This document shows, in pieces, positions 54,805 to 62,218 of a DNA stretch of 62,218 bases. Made by a program: the position numbers and the translations under genes. Source of the DNA: Shewanella sp. 10N.286.48.A6 (GTDB taxonomy: Bacteria > Pseudomonadota > Gammaproteobacteria > Enterobacterales > Shewanellaceae); contig NZ_MCVI01000033.1 of NCBI RefSeq assembly GCF_002873135.1, forward strand, positions 1-62,218. Direction: 5' to 3'. Below the pieces are notes generated by a model. It saw only the letters and a list, made by a program, of their open reading frames with translations, was not told where the DNA came from and searched no databases. The first letter of the stretch is position 1. Each line of letters opens with the position of its first letter.

Positions 54805-55800
54805 CTATAACTTTGACGCGTATAGCGCCTTGCGTTCACTGCCTGATAAAAAGGCCATTTCAACACCATTACGTTGCACTTGCATCAGCTGAGCATCAGT
54901 TAAACCCAGTTCTGACTTAGCGATACGATATTCATGCTTGATATCAATCGCGCTCACACCAGGATCATCGGTATTAAGACCAATTAATACTCCAGCATCC
55001 AGAAACTGAGTAAATGGATGAGCATCATAATCAGCCACAGTTGAAGTATGTAAATTACTTGTCGGGCATGACTCGATTCCAATAGAGTGCTTAACTAAAT
55101 ATTCCATCAACTTAGGGTCGTGGATAGCATTTACACCATGGCCAATTCGAGTAGCACCCAACTCTTGAATTGCTTGCCACATGCTCTCGCTACCGGCCGC
55201 CTCACCGGCGTGGGCTGTGATCTGTAAGCCAGCATCTCTCACTCGCTTAAAGTGTTCATTGAATAGCTCACCAGGGAAACCTAGTTCATCGCCAGCTAGA
55301 TCCATTGCCACCAAGCTATCTCGATGCGCTAACAAGCCATCAAGCTCTAAGCGGCATTTCTCTTGTCCAAATGAGCGCGACAAAATGCCGATTAAGTTAA
55401 CCTTAACATCATAATCTTTCATGCCAGCTTTGACGCCATCAATAACGGCCTCAACCACGCCTTCAATCGGTAAGTTATGACTCATTGCCATGTAATATGG
55501 GCTAAAACGCAGTTCAGTGTAATCAAGCCCTGATACTGCCGCGTCTTCAACATTTTCATATGCTACGCGTTTTACAGCATCTAAATCAGCTAATACGCCC
55601 ACCATCCAATCCAGCTTAGTCAGGAATGCCACTAAACTATTTTCTTTGCCTTGAATTTGAACAAAGGGAGCCAACTCTGCAATTGAGTTAGCAGGCAGTT
55701 GAATACCATGCTGATGGCCAAGCTCCCAAATCGTTTTGACCCGCACGTTGCCGTCTAAATGACGATGCAAATCAACCAGCGGAATGGATGTATTGATCAT
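54805..55800 (-). CDS. add: Adenosine deaminase
   Basis: 331 residues. Zinc hydrolase converting adenosine to inosine. Zinc ligands in DLHRHLDGN (about 10-18), the catalytic HAGEAAG (about 195-201) and LNTDDPGVS (about 276-284) are intact. The usual family opening PK-ELH-HLDGS is [10 protein letters not shown] here. Monocistronic; feeds purine salvage. Confidence 0.94.
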   Translation of the reverse strand: MINTSIPLVDLHRHLDGNVRVKTIWELGHQHGIQLPANSIAELAPFVQIQGKENSLVAFLTKLDWMVGVLADLDAVKRVAYENVEDAAVSGLDYTELRFSPYYMAMSHNLPIEGVVEAVIDGVKAGMKDYDVKVNLIGILSRSFGQEKCRLELDGLLAHRDSLVAMDLAGDELGFPGELFNEHFKRVRDAGLQITAHAGEAAGSESMWQAIQELGATRIGHGVNAIHDPKLMEYLVKHSIGIESCPTSNLHTSTVADYDAHPFTQFLDAGVLIGLNTDDPGVSAIDIKHEYRIAKSELGLTDAQLMQVQRNGVEMAFLSGSERKALYASKL

Positions 55801-56026
55801 TTTTGCCCCCTATTAATTTTTTGAGCTAAATGTGTTTTTTATTTTATGAACACCCAGCAAGCAAAGTTTAACACGCATCGACAAAAAAACGACCTTAGCA
55901 GCAACTAAATTATGCAATCAGTAACAATTATGTCGATGAATTTCACTAGCGAGCATATGATTGAATTGCTATGTTGTGGCTTAGTTAGCTAAATTTGTTA
56001 TTTACCAACGTTTAAAGGAATTTCCC

Positions 56027-57859
56027 ATGCGAAAGCTCATACTGCCAGCGTTCATCATGCTTGCCATTTCTGGCTGTAAAATGACTTCAGGCTCTAAAGC
56101 TCAATATTATTTAGGCGTTCCCGAAAAAACTGAAACCCCAACTCAGGTAAAAGAAACGGCTACAGCGGCAGTAGTAGAAAATATGAGCCTGAAATCAATT
56201 ATTGATAACGCTTGGCAAGTAGACTTGGATTACTCGCCGACATTAGCCTATTCATTAGGCGATAAGTCAAAGGCCGATAAATTAGCTGATTTATCACCAG
56301 AATCCTTAGCCCAAAAGAATCTACGTCAGAAAAAGCTACTGGCATCATTAAAGCAAATTGATCCGGTCACCCTGTCAAAAACCGACAAAATTAATGCACA
56401 GTTATTAGCGTACCAACTGCAAAACAGTGTTGATATGTACAACTTTAAAGATCATTACTTACCGATAACGGCCGAAAGTGGTTTTCATGCTTACATCGCC
56501 TCAATCGCTAATGGGCGCTTTAATAGCGTTGAAGATTATCAAGATTATTTAGCAAAACTTAATGCCTTACCCACTTATTTTGCCCAGCAAACATTTTGGC
56601 TAAAACAGGGCTTAAGCAGTGGTATTACCCCAGCAAAAGTAACCTTAACCGGTTTTGAGCAAAGTATTAGTGCCTATATTGTCCCTGTTGAAGACAGCGG
56701 TTATTACAAACCCTTCACTCAATTTCCCGATCACTTTAGCGAGTCTGAAAAACGGCAATTAACCCAGCAAGGTCGAGATACTGTTGAGCAAAAAGTGCTA
56801 CCGCTGTATCAAGATTTTTTCGATTTTATGACTGAAGAATATATTCCTAATGCCCGTATTGCGATTGCCGCAAAAGAGCTACCTAATGGCGAGGCTTTTT
56901 ACCAAAACCGCGTGGCCTATTACACCACCTTAGCCATGACAACCGATGAAGTTCATCAACTGGGTTTATCAGAGGTCGCCCGAATCAAAGCAGAAATGGA
57001 ACAAGTCATCAAAGAGGTAAAATTTGAAGGCAGCTTTGCTGAATTTCTGCATTTCTTACGCACAGATCCACAGTTTTACCCAAAGACAGCTGAAGAGTTA
57101 TTAAAAGAAGCTGCTTATATCGCTAAAAAAGCAGATGCTGCTTTGCCTAAACTTTTCGCCACCTTACCTAGAACCCCTTATGGCATTAAACCAGTACCGG
57201 CTGAAATCGCCCCTAAATACACTACGGGACGTTACTCTGGCTCAAACCGTGATGATGAGCCAGGCTACTACTGGGTCAATACATACGCCCTCGATAAACG
57301 TCCGCTATATGAAATGGAAGCATTAACCTTGCATGAAGCAGTACCTGGGCATCATTTACAGATCTCGCTAAATAAAGAGCTAACAGACTTACCCGACTTT
57401 AGACGCTTGAGTTATATCTCGGCATTTGGCGAAGGTTGGGGATTGTACTCAGAGTATCTAGGGTTAGAAGCGGGCTTTTACCAAGACCCATACAGTAATT
57501 TTGGCCGCTTAACCTATGAAATGTGGCGGGCAGCACGTCTTGTGGTCGATACTGGTATGCACGCAAAAGGCTGGAGCCGTGAGCAGGCCATAGAGTTTAT
57601 GGCCAGTAACACCGCATTATCACTACACAATGTCACCACCGAAATTGACCGTTATATTTCGTGGCCAGGACAAGCACTGTCATATAAAGTTGGTGAATTA
57701 ACCATAAAGCGTTTACGTAACAAAGCTGAAGTTGCATTAGGTGAAGACTTTAACATCCGTTTATTTCATGATGCATTGCTAGAAAATGGTTCAGTTACCA
57801 TGGCGATCCTAGAACAAATGGTTGACGAGTTCATTAGCGAGCAGCAACGAGCAAACTAA
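56027..57859 (+). CDS. DUF885 family lipoprotein, putative metallopeptidase
   Basis: 610 residues. The N-terminus is a lipoprotein signal (LAISGCKM, cysteine about 16). The long DUF885 domain holds the zinc motif LHEAVPGHHLQ (about 442-452) and FGEGWGLYSEYLG (about 473-485), which supplies the third ligand Glu. Family members look like membrane-anchored peptidases of mostly unknown specificity. A perfect 12-bp hairpin (57875-57902) follows the stop. Confidence 0.87.
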   Translation: MRKLILPAFIMLAISGCKMTSGSKAQYYLGVPEKTETPTQVKETATAAVVENMSLKSIIDNAWQVDLDYSPTLAYSLGDKSKADKLADLSPESLAQKNLRQKKLLASLKQIDPVTLSKTDKINAQLLAYQLQNSVDMYNFKDHYLPITAESGFHAYIASIANGRFNSVEDYQDYLAKLNALPTYFAQQTFWLKQGLSSGITPAKVTLTGFEQSISAYIVPVEDSGYYKPFTQFPDHFSESEKRQLTQQGRDTVEQKVLPLYQDFFDFMTEEYIPNARIAIAAKELPNGEAFYQNRVAYYTTLAMTTDEVHQLGLSEVARIKAEMEQVIKEVKFEGSFAEFLHFLRTDPQFYPKTAEELLKEAAYIAKKADAALPKLFATLPRTPYGIKPVPAEIAPKYTTGRYSGSNRDDEPGYYWVNTYALDKRPLYEMEALTLHEAVPGHHLQISLNKELTDLPDFRRLSYISAFGEGWGLYSEYLGLEAGFYQDPYSNFGRLTYEMWRAARLVVDTGMHAKGWSREQAIEFMASNTALSLHNVTTEIDRYISWPGQALSYKVGELTIKRLRNKAEVALGEDFNIRLFHDALLENGSVTMAILEQMVDEFISEQQRAN

Positions 57860-57874
57860 TAATAGACACTCATT

Positions 57875-57902
57875 AGAGAGCTAAATTGCCATTTAGCTCT
57901 CT
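57875..57902 (+). terminator. Hairpin after the DUF885 gene
   Basis: AGAGAGCTAAAT-tgcc-ATTTAGCTCTCT, a perfect 12-bp stem and tetraloop. There is no T run, so termination is only probable. Confidence 0.5.
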
Positions 57903-58000
57903 ATAACCACCTTCCCCATCAGTATCACTGTTTGCTACACTGCCAAGGTTTACATCCAGCCAAACCCTAGTCCTATTTCTTAAAGCTTAAGGTGATCGAT

Positions 58001-58936
58001 TTGTCTTTTTCGTCAGAGCAACAACTTAATAATGATGAGCAGCAACAATTTTGGCAAGCGGTAACGCAAGCCAAACTACGTCAAGACAATGCCGATATTG
58101 CCTATGCTTTTATTCGAAATCCAACCACCAACAAAGCAATTGTCATCAGTAGTGGCAGGGTTGAATGCTATTTAAAATATAAAGAGCTGATGTTCAATAT
58201 ATATCAGCAAGGCTATAGCGTTTATATTCTCGATCATCGCGGTCAAGGCTTGTCATCACGCAGTCAAAAAAATAATCACCAGGGTCACATTGATAAATTT
58301 CAGACTTATATCGATGACTTTCATGTTTTTATCAAGCAAATTGTTCAGCCCCAAGCACATGATGCTCTATATCTTGTGGGCCACTCAATGGGGGGAACCA
58401 TAGGTACTTTGTATATGGGCCAATACCCAAGCACATTTAATGCTGCGGTGTTTTCAGCCCCCATGTATGGCATCAACTTGCCAATGAATAAAGGCTTTAT
58501 TCGCTCTTTAGCCAAGCTGCTAAATACTTATACTGCAGACAAAGAGCCCAACTATGTTATTGGTGGTAAAAACTATAATGCAACCAGCTTTGCTGACAAT
58601 GAGCTAACCCATAGCCAAAATCGTTATCAAGCCTCTATCGCGCTGTTTGAGCAGAATCCACAAATTCAGTTAGGCTCGCCCACAAACAACTGGCTATTAG
58701 AAGCTATAACAGCAGCTGATAACGCAACCCAAGTGGCCGCAACGAGTATCAAGCCCATTCTTATTTTGCAAGCGACTGAAGACACCATTGTGGATAATGC
58801 AGCCCAAGATAGAGCGGAAAATAACTTATGCCAGCTACAAAGGATACACAGCAGTCGGCATGAGATATTTATGGAAGTAGATGAGGTACGTAACCAAGCA
58901 CTGACAAGTATGTTCGCTTTTCTTGAGCAATACTAA
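58001..58936 (+). CDS. Alpha/beta hydrolase (lysophospholipase-like)
   Basis: About 311 residues. Nucleophile elbow LVGHSMGGTIG (about 129), HRGQGLSSR as the oxyanion region (about 84), LILQATEDTIVDN with the acid (about 262) and SSRHEIFME with the catalytic His (about 287): a complete triad, closest to PldB-type monoacylglycerol/lysophospholipid hydrolases. The open frame begins at GTG 57992, but that overlaps the AAGG ribosome-binding site, so TTG 58001 eight bases after it is the better start. Cytoplasmic. Confidence 0.85.
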   Translation: MSFSSEQQLNNDEQQQFWQAVTQAKLRQDNADIAYAFIRNPTTNKAIVISSGRVECYLKYKELMFNIYQQGYSVYILDHRGQGLSSRSQKNNHQGHIDKFQTYIDDFHVFIKQIVQPQAHDALYLVGHSMGGTIGTLYMGQYPSTFNAAVFSAPMYGINLPMNKGFIRSLAKLLNTYTADKEPNYVIGGKNYNATSFADNELTHSQNRYQASIALFEQNPQIQLGSPTNNWLLEAITAADNATQVAATSIKPILILQATEDTIVDNAAQDRAENNLCQLQRIHSSRHEIFMEVDEVRNQALTSMFAFLEQY

Positions 58937-59050
58937 TTAGCAGCTATTAATAGCAATTATACTAGCGCCATTGATATTAGTGCCATTAACACTTTAGAAA
59001 CCCTGATGACTGTCTGAAGTTTGGGAAGTCCAGTTAACTTATAACTTAAA

Positions 59051-61552
59051 CTAACTAAATGGTACTTTCCAAACCACGCTCAGGTTAATTTCTGATTCTA
59101 ATAAGTGTTTAATGTCTTGTTGGGATAGCGGCCTACTAATTACAAAGCCTTGAAACAAATTACTATTAAGATCGCTCAGTAAACTCAACTGCTGACGATC
59201 TTCAATGTGCTTTACTACGACAGGATAATTTAACTGTTTGGTCATATTAATAAGTGAGCGGAATATCTTTCGCGCCTCTTTTGAACTAACAATATCATTA
59301 ATATAGCCAGTAGCCAGCTTAACCTGAGCAAAATGAATACCATTAAAGCGATGTAACGGACATAAACCTGATCCAAAATCATCGATAGCGACTCTGACAC
59401 CGGCCCGCTGTAGTTTTAAAATTTTATTTTTTGCAGTGATAGGATTAATAGAAAAGATATCTTCCGACAACTCCAATTGGATTAAATTAAAATTAACGCC
59501 TCTTTCTGCAATCTTGTTAAGAATAACATCAACAAACATATCTTGATGAAAATGCCTAGAAGAGACATTAATTGAAAAGCACGGGCAATTTAAATTCGCA
59601 GCTTGTAAGCTCTTTATAAATAAGCAAACCTGACTTAACATCCATAATTCAAGTTCAAAAATCGTGTTAGAAAGCTCAGCAACTGGAATAAATTGCTTCG
59701 GGCGAATAAAACCTAACTGAGGATGATGCCAACGCATCAATACTTCAACACTTTCGGTATTGCCATGTATATCTACTACAGGCTGATAAACCAAGGATAT
59801 CTGGCCAGCCTTAATCGCTAACTTTAAGTCCCGTTGTAATTTCAAGGGTTCATTGTGGCTAGCATCCAACAGTAAACTATGTAGCACACAGCTATTGGTC
59901 TTACTTTCAATAGCTTTGCATAAAGCTTTATCTGCACGAGAAAGTAACTGACTCGGTTCTAAAGATTCTTGGCCATCAAAAACCACCATTCCAATTTGAG
60001 TAAAAACTGAAACATCTTGTCCAGATATGCTGAAACTACGGCCAACCACTTGGCGAACTTCACTTGCTAACGCTAACGCACGTTTATTGGCATGCTCTAA
60101 ATTATTACCTAAATTTTTTGCTGCAATAACAAATTCATCATCTCCCAGACGACTTAACAAACAGCTATTTGAAAAACTCCCAGCAAGCCTTGCTGAAATC
60201 TGCATAAGTAATCGATCAGTGAGTTGCTCACCTAACGCTTCATTTACTAACTTAATGTTACTTAGATTAATGACTAGCAAGCTGCAATGTTGATTACTTT
60301 TACGCGCATAAGCTTGAAGGTCAAACAATTCGTTAGCTAACGCTTCCCGATCAATAATATCTGACACCCCAACATGACTTTGCCTTTCTACAGTAATCTG
60401 TTGGTTTTCAAGTTCAGAAGAAACATCGTTTATCGAACCTATGACTCTTATTGGCTTACCCAGTTCATCCCACTGGATAATTTGACCTCTATCTAACACC
60501 CAAATGTAATCATTCGCCTTAGTTAGCATCCGATGAACACTTTCGTAATTGCGAGTTTTACCTTGCAGATAATTATTAAGTGCTGCTACCACTGCTTTTT
60601 TATCATCTGGATGTAACAAAGCTTCCCAGGCTTCATAGGAGCTAGCGATATCATCGGATTGATAACCTAATATTTCTTTCCAGTGATCTGATAAGAAGAC
60701 GCCATTGGATATAGTATCCCAGTCCCAAATACCGTGTTGATCTGCATTAATAGAATATAACCAACGCTGCTCAGCATTAGTCAGTCGCTGATTGCTTTCA
60801 GCTAAATGTAGCCCTACTTGAACTAATGACTTATTGAGCCAATATAACTCATCGACAAAGGTAGTCACCTTAGTCGATCCCACTTTAGCATTGACAATAT
60901 TTTGCGCATTTTTAGTTAAAGTACTAATAGGCTTAATTAGTACCAAATATAACCCTAAGCAAAAAAGTAGCACAATTTTGCCACCAATTGCCCAAATATA
61001 AATAAAGCGTTTTTGGAGACTGTCTGCAGCCTCAGCCATCAATGAGGAGATATTGTACTCAACATAAATCACATCTACCGCGCTAGAATAACTATATTTA
61101 TCTGAGGCATTGATAGGATAATATGCTTGTATAGAGCCACGCTCTAAATTGGTTTGAATCAGTGGGCGTTTGTTGCTTACCGCTTGTTGATGGATGTCAT
61201 TGATGTAACCATCAATAACATTAGTAGCATTACTGTCACGCCATATGACATGATTAGCGAAGCGAATTTGGCTAGAAGCATCTAAAATGACATAAACCAT
61301 CATATTGCTATCTATAGCAGTAAGAGAAACCTCTTGTTCAATTCTTGAAGTGTCTTGATTAGCTAACGCTGACTCAATGACATGCGTCATCCGATACAAT
61401 TCTTTCTCAATGTGCTTAGATTCATTAGCCGCCAGTTGAGAATGCAACTCTTCTCTTTCATAGTAAAACTCCCCACTGACTAATAGAAAGAACAGGGCGC
61501 TTATAAAAAAAGGCACTAAGAATGATAGTGAAAATAAAGGTCGCTTTGACAA
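59051..61552 (-). CDS. Membrane PAS-GGDEF-EAL protein with degenerate motifs
   Basis: 833 residues. TM1 (about 8-24), a periplasmic sensor (about 25-178), TM2 (about 185-205), HAMP-like linker, PAS domain (about 265-380), GGDEF (about 395-550) and EAL (about 565-820). The GGDEF motif reads LGDDEF, and the EAL motif is EVLMRW. The EAL loop DDFGSG is kept, but the late EGVE motif reads KHIE, losing the Glu that acts in catalysis, and KID reads KLA. Both enzymes are probably weak or dead, so it may work as a receptor for cyclic di-GMP. The GGDEF inhibition site is also absent. Confidence 0.9.
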   Translation of the reverse strand: MSKRPLFSLSFLVPFFISALFFLLVSGEFYYEREELHSQLAANESKHIEKELYRMTHVIESALANQDTSRIEQEVSLTAIDSNMMVYVILDASSQIRFANHVIWRDSNATNVIDGYINDIHQQAVSNKRPLIQTNLERGSIQAYYPINASDKYSYSSAVDVIYVEYNISSLMAEAADSLQKRFIYIWAIGGKIVLLFCLGLYLVLIKPISTLTKNAQNIVNAKVGSTKVTTFVDELYWLNKSLVQVGLHLAESNQRLTNAEQRWLYSINADQHGIWDWDTISNGVFLSDHWKEILGYQSDDIASSYEAWEALLHPDDKKAVVAALNNYLQGKTRNYESVHRMLTKANDYIWVLDRGQIIQWDELGKPIRVIGSINDVSSELENQQITVERQSHVGVSDIIDREALANELFDLQAYARKSNQHCSLLVINLSNIKLVNEALGEQLTDRLLMQISARLAGSFSNSCLLSRLGDDEFVIAAKNLGNNLEHANKRALALASEVRQVVGRSFSISGQDVSVFTQIGMVVFDGQESLEPSQLLSRADKALCKAIESKTNSCVLHSLLLDASHNEPLKLQRDLKLAIKAGQISLVYQPVVDIHGNTESVEVLMRWHHPQLGFIRPKQFIPVAELSNTIFELELWMLSQVCLFIKSLQAANLNCPCFSINVSSRHFHQDMFVDVILNKIAERGVNFNLIQLELSEDIFSINPITAKNKILKLQRAGVRVAIDDFGSGLCPLHRFNGIHFAQVKLATGYINDIVSSKEARKIFRSLINMTKQLNYPVVVKHIEDRQQLSLLSDLNSNLFQGFVISRPLSQQDIKHLLESEINLSVVWKVPFS

Positions 61553-61898
61553 GGCTACACCGTTGATTGCTAATAAAATATTTGACGCATTAATAACATA
61601 CTAAAGACGACAGAGATCAACAACAGCTAATCGAAAATATGCCATCAATAAACTTCAGCAACGTAAAAACTTCTGCACAGTAGCACCCTTGGCAAAACAC
61701 ACTTTGCTTGGCGCGACTTAGTGGACTAGCCTTACTATGATCTATTGTTCACTGACATAGCATTATTCAGTCCGTTAGCCCTAAAGATAACCCCTGCTTT
61801 TACATGGGTACTGCCCACACTTGCCTTAAGTAATAATATTCAGCAGCTAATGACTCAGCAATCAACATCAGGAATTGTTGTCTTTTACCCCAACTACG

Positions 61899-61928
61899 AA
61901 AAAAACCTGACTGTTAAGTCAGGCCTTT
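61899..61928 (-). terminator. Minus-strand terminator, array unit 1
   Basis: Stem CCTGAC-tgttaa-GTCAGG with a T run on the minus strand. Confidence 0.75.
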
Positions 61929-61954
61929 ATCGACTCTCTTACGCGAGATATTAG

Positions 61955-61996
61955 GCGCTTGGCAATGACCTACTTTCACATGGGCATTCGTCCACA
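61955..61996 (-). rRNA. 5S rRNA 3'-end-like segment, unit 2
   Basis: On the minus strand it reads GTGTGGACGAATGCCCATGT, then GAAAGTAGGTCATTGCCAAGC: the last helices and 3' end of a gammaproteobacterial 5S rRNA. The upstream half does not match 5S, so it is a partial or chimeric copy. A GUUUGG 119 nt away could still pair with the CCAAGC end. Confidence 0.4.
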
Positions 61997-62073
61997 CTCA
62001 CCGCTCACGCTGATATGTTGCAGCTAATAACTCAAGTTATCAGCGTTAGGATTTATTCTTTTTGCCCCAAACG

Positions 62074-62104
62074 AAAAAAGCCCTGACTGTTAAGTCAGGG
62101 CTTT
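62074..62104 (-). terminator. Minus-strand terminator, array unit 2
   Basis: Stem AAAGCCCTGAC-ttaaca-GTCAGGGCTTT on the minus strand, then T. Typical of an rRNA operon end. Confidence 0.85.
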
Positions 62105-62130
62105 ATCGACTCTCTTACGAGAGATATTAG

Positions 62131-62172
62131 GCGCTTGGCGATGACCTACTTTCACATGGGCATTCGTCCACA
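62131..62172 (-). rRNA. 5S rRNA 3'-end-like segment, unit 3 (edge)
   Basis: The same 42-nt segment as in unit 2, with GATGACCTACTT on the plus strand, and one base nearer to the standard 5S sequence. The rest of the unit, to 62218, is like unit 2 and not like a normal 5S, but it is cut by the window edge. Confidence 0.4.
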
Positions 62173-62218
62173 CTCACCGCTCACGCTGATATGTTGCAGC
62201 TAATAACTCAAATTATCA

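Larger units (their letters stand above)
61779..62218 (-). repeat. Tandem array of 5S-3'-end-like units with terminators (176-bp period)
   Basis: Three consecutive units of exactly 176 bp: 61779-61954 (diverged), 61955-62130, and 62131-62218 (cut by the window edge). Read on the minus strand, a unit holds a middle region with the hairpin TAACTTGAGTTA, then a segment like the 3' end of 5S rRNA, a spacer, and a Rho-independent terminator. This suggests the end of a minus-strand rRNA operon located to the right. Confidence 0.75.

Noticed and set aside
61745..61954. 69-codon plus-strand frame
   Set aside because: It lies across the diverged repeat unit and terminator of the 5S-like array; not a protein gene.

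Overview
The window looks like a chromosomal segment of a Shewanella-type marine gammaproteobacterium. The gene content points that way: a Tat-exported flavocytochrome-c-type reductase subunit, kbl-tdh, glpE-glpG, yihI, a diheme cytochrome c4, a tungstate uptake/Moco cluster, a lipooligosaccharide core locus, and recognisable RyhB, Spot 42 and CsrB-type RNAs. It is AT-rich and mostly core genome. I see no prophage, insertion sequence, CRISPR array or tRNA gene. The right edge runs into the 3' side of what is probably a minus-strand rRNA operon.

Layout. 1-2.6 kb: a flavoprotein reductase cut by the left edge, two matching inverted repeats upstream of it, then an exported protein of unknown function coupled to a class I glutamine amidotransferase. 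2.6-7.8 kb: a 7TM diguanylate cyclase, a small band-7-tail-like protein, and the flotillin pair yqiJ-yqiK. 8-12 kb: a large XRE regulator divergent from an unknown small protein, then a MarR regulator overlapping a DmeF-type metal exporter. 12-17 kb: a YeiH-type exporter, a PqiA-like protein, an HD-GYP phosphodiesterase and MenF. 17-19 kb: a preQ1-I-like riboswitch on yhhQ, a GNAT acetyltransferase and RyhB. 19-28.5 kb: a histidine kinase and NtrC-type regulator divergent from tupABC-mobA-mobB/moeA-moaA, with a good sigma-54 promoter match in between. 28.6-40 kb: mutM, a Wzi-like barrel, coaD and a lipooligosaccharide core region (glycosyltransferases, kdkA, waaA) holding three broken genes. 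40-45 kb: a TetR regulator, kbl-tdh, glpE-glpG and elbB. 45-51 kb: polA, Spot 42, a candidate second sRNA, engB, cytochrome c4 and a CsrB-like RNA. 51-61.5 kb: a methyltransferase, yihI, a DUF2489 protein, hemN, add, a DUF885 lipoprotein, an alpha/beta hydrolase and a GGDEF-EAL protein whose two active sites both look degenerate. 61.8-62.2 kb: a 176-bp tandem array of 5S-3'-end-like sequence plus terminators.

How the parts work together. Three metabolic units are clear. Tungstate/molybdate uptake feeds pterin cofactor assembly in one operon. Threonine is degraded by Tdh and Kbl. Kdo-lipid A is made and phosphorylated by WaaA and KdkA, then extended by the neighbouring transferases. The least expected content is regulatory: three recognisable global sRNAs (iron, carbon, Csr) plus one candidate sRNA and one riboswitch, and a two-component/sigma-54 arrangement that may control the tungstate operon. 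The most open items are that circuit, the 13-nt repeats inside the CsrB-like RNA, the candidate sRNA after Spot 42, the paired operators at 834 and 946, and the 5S-like tandem array.
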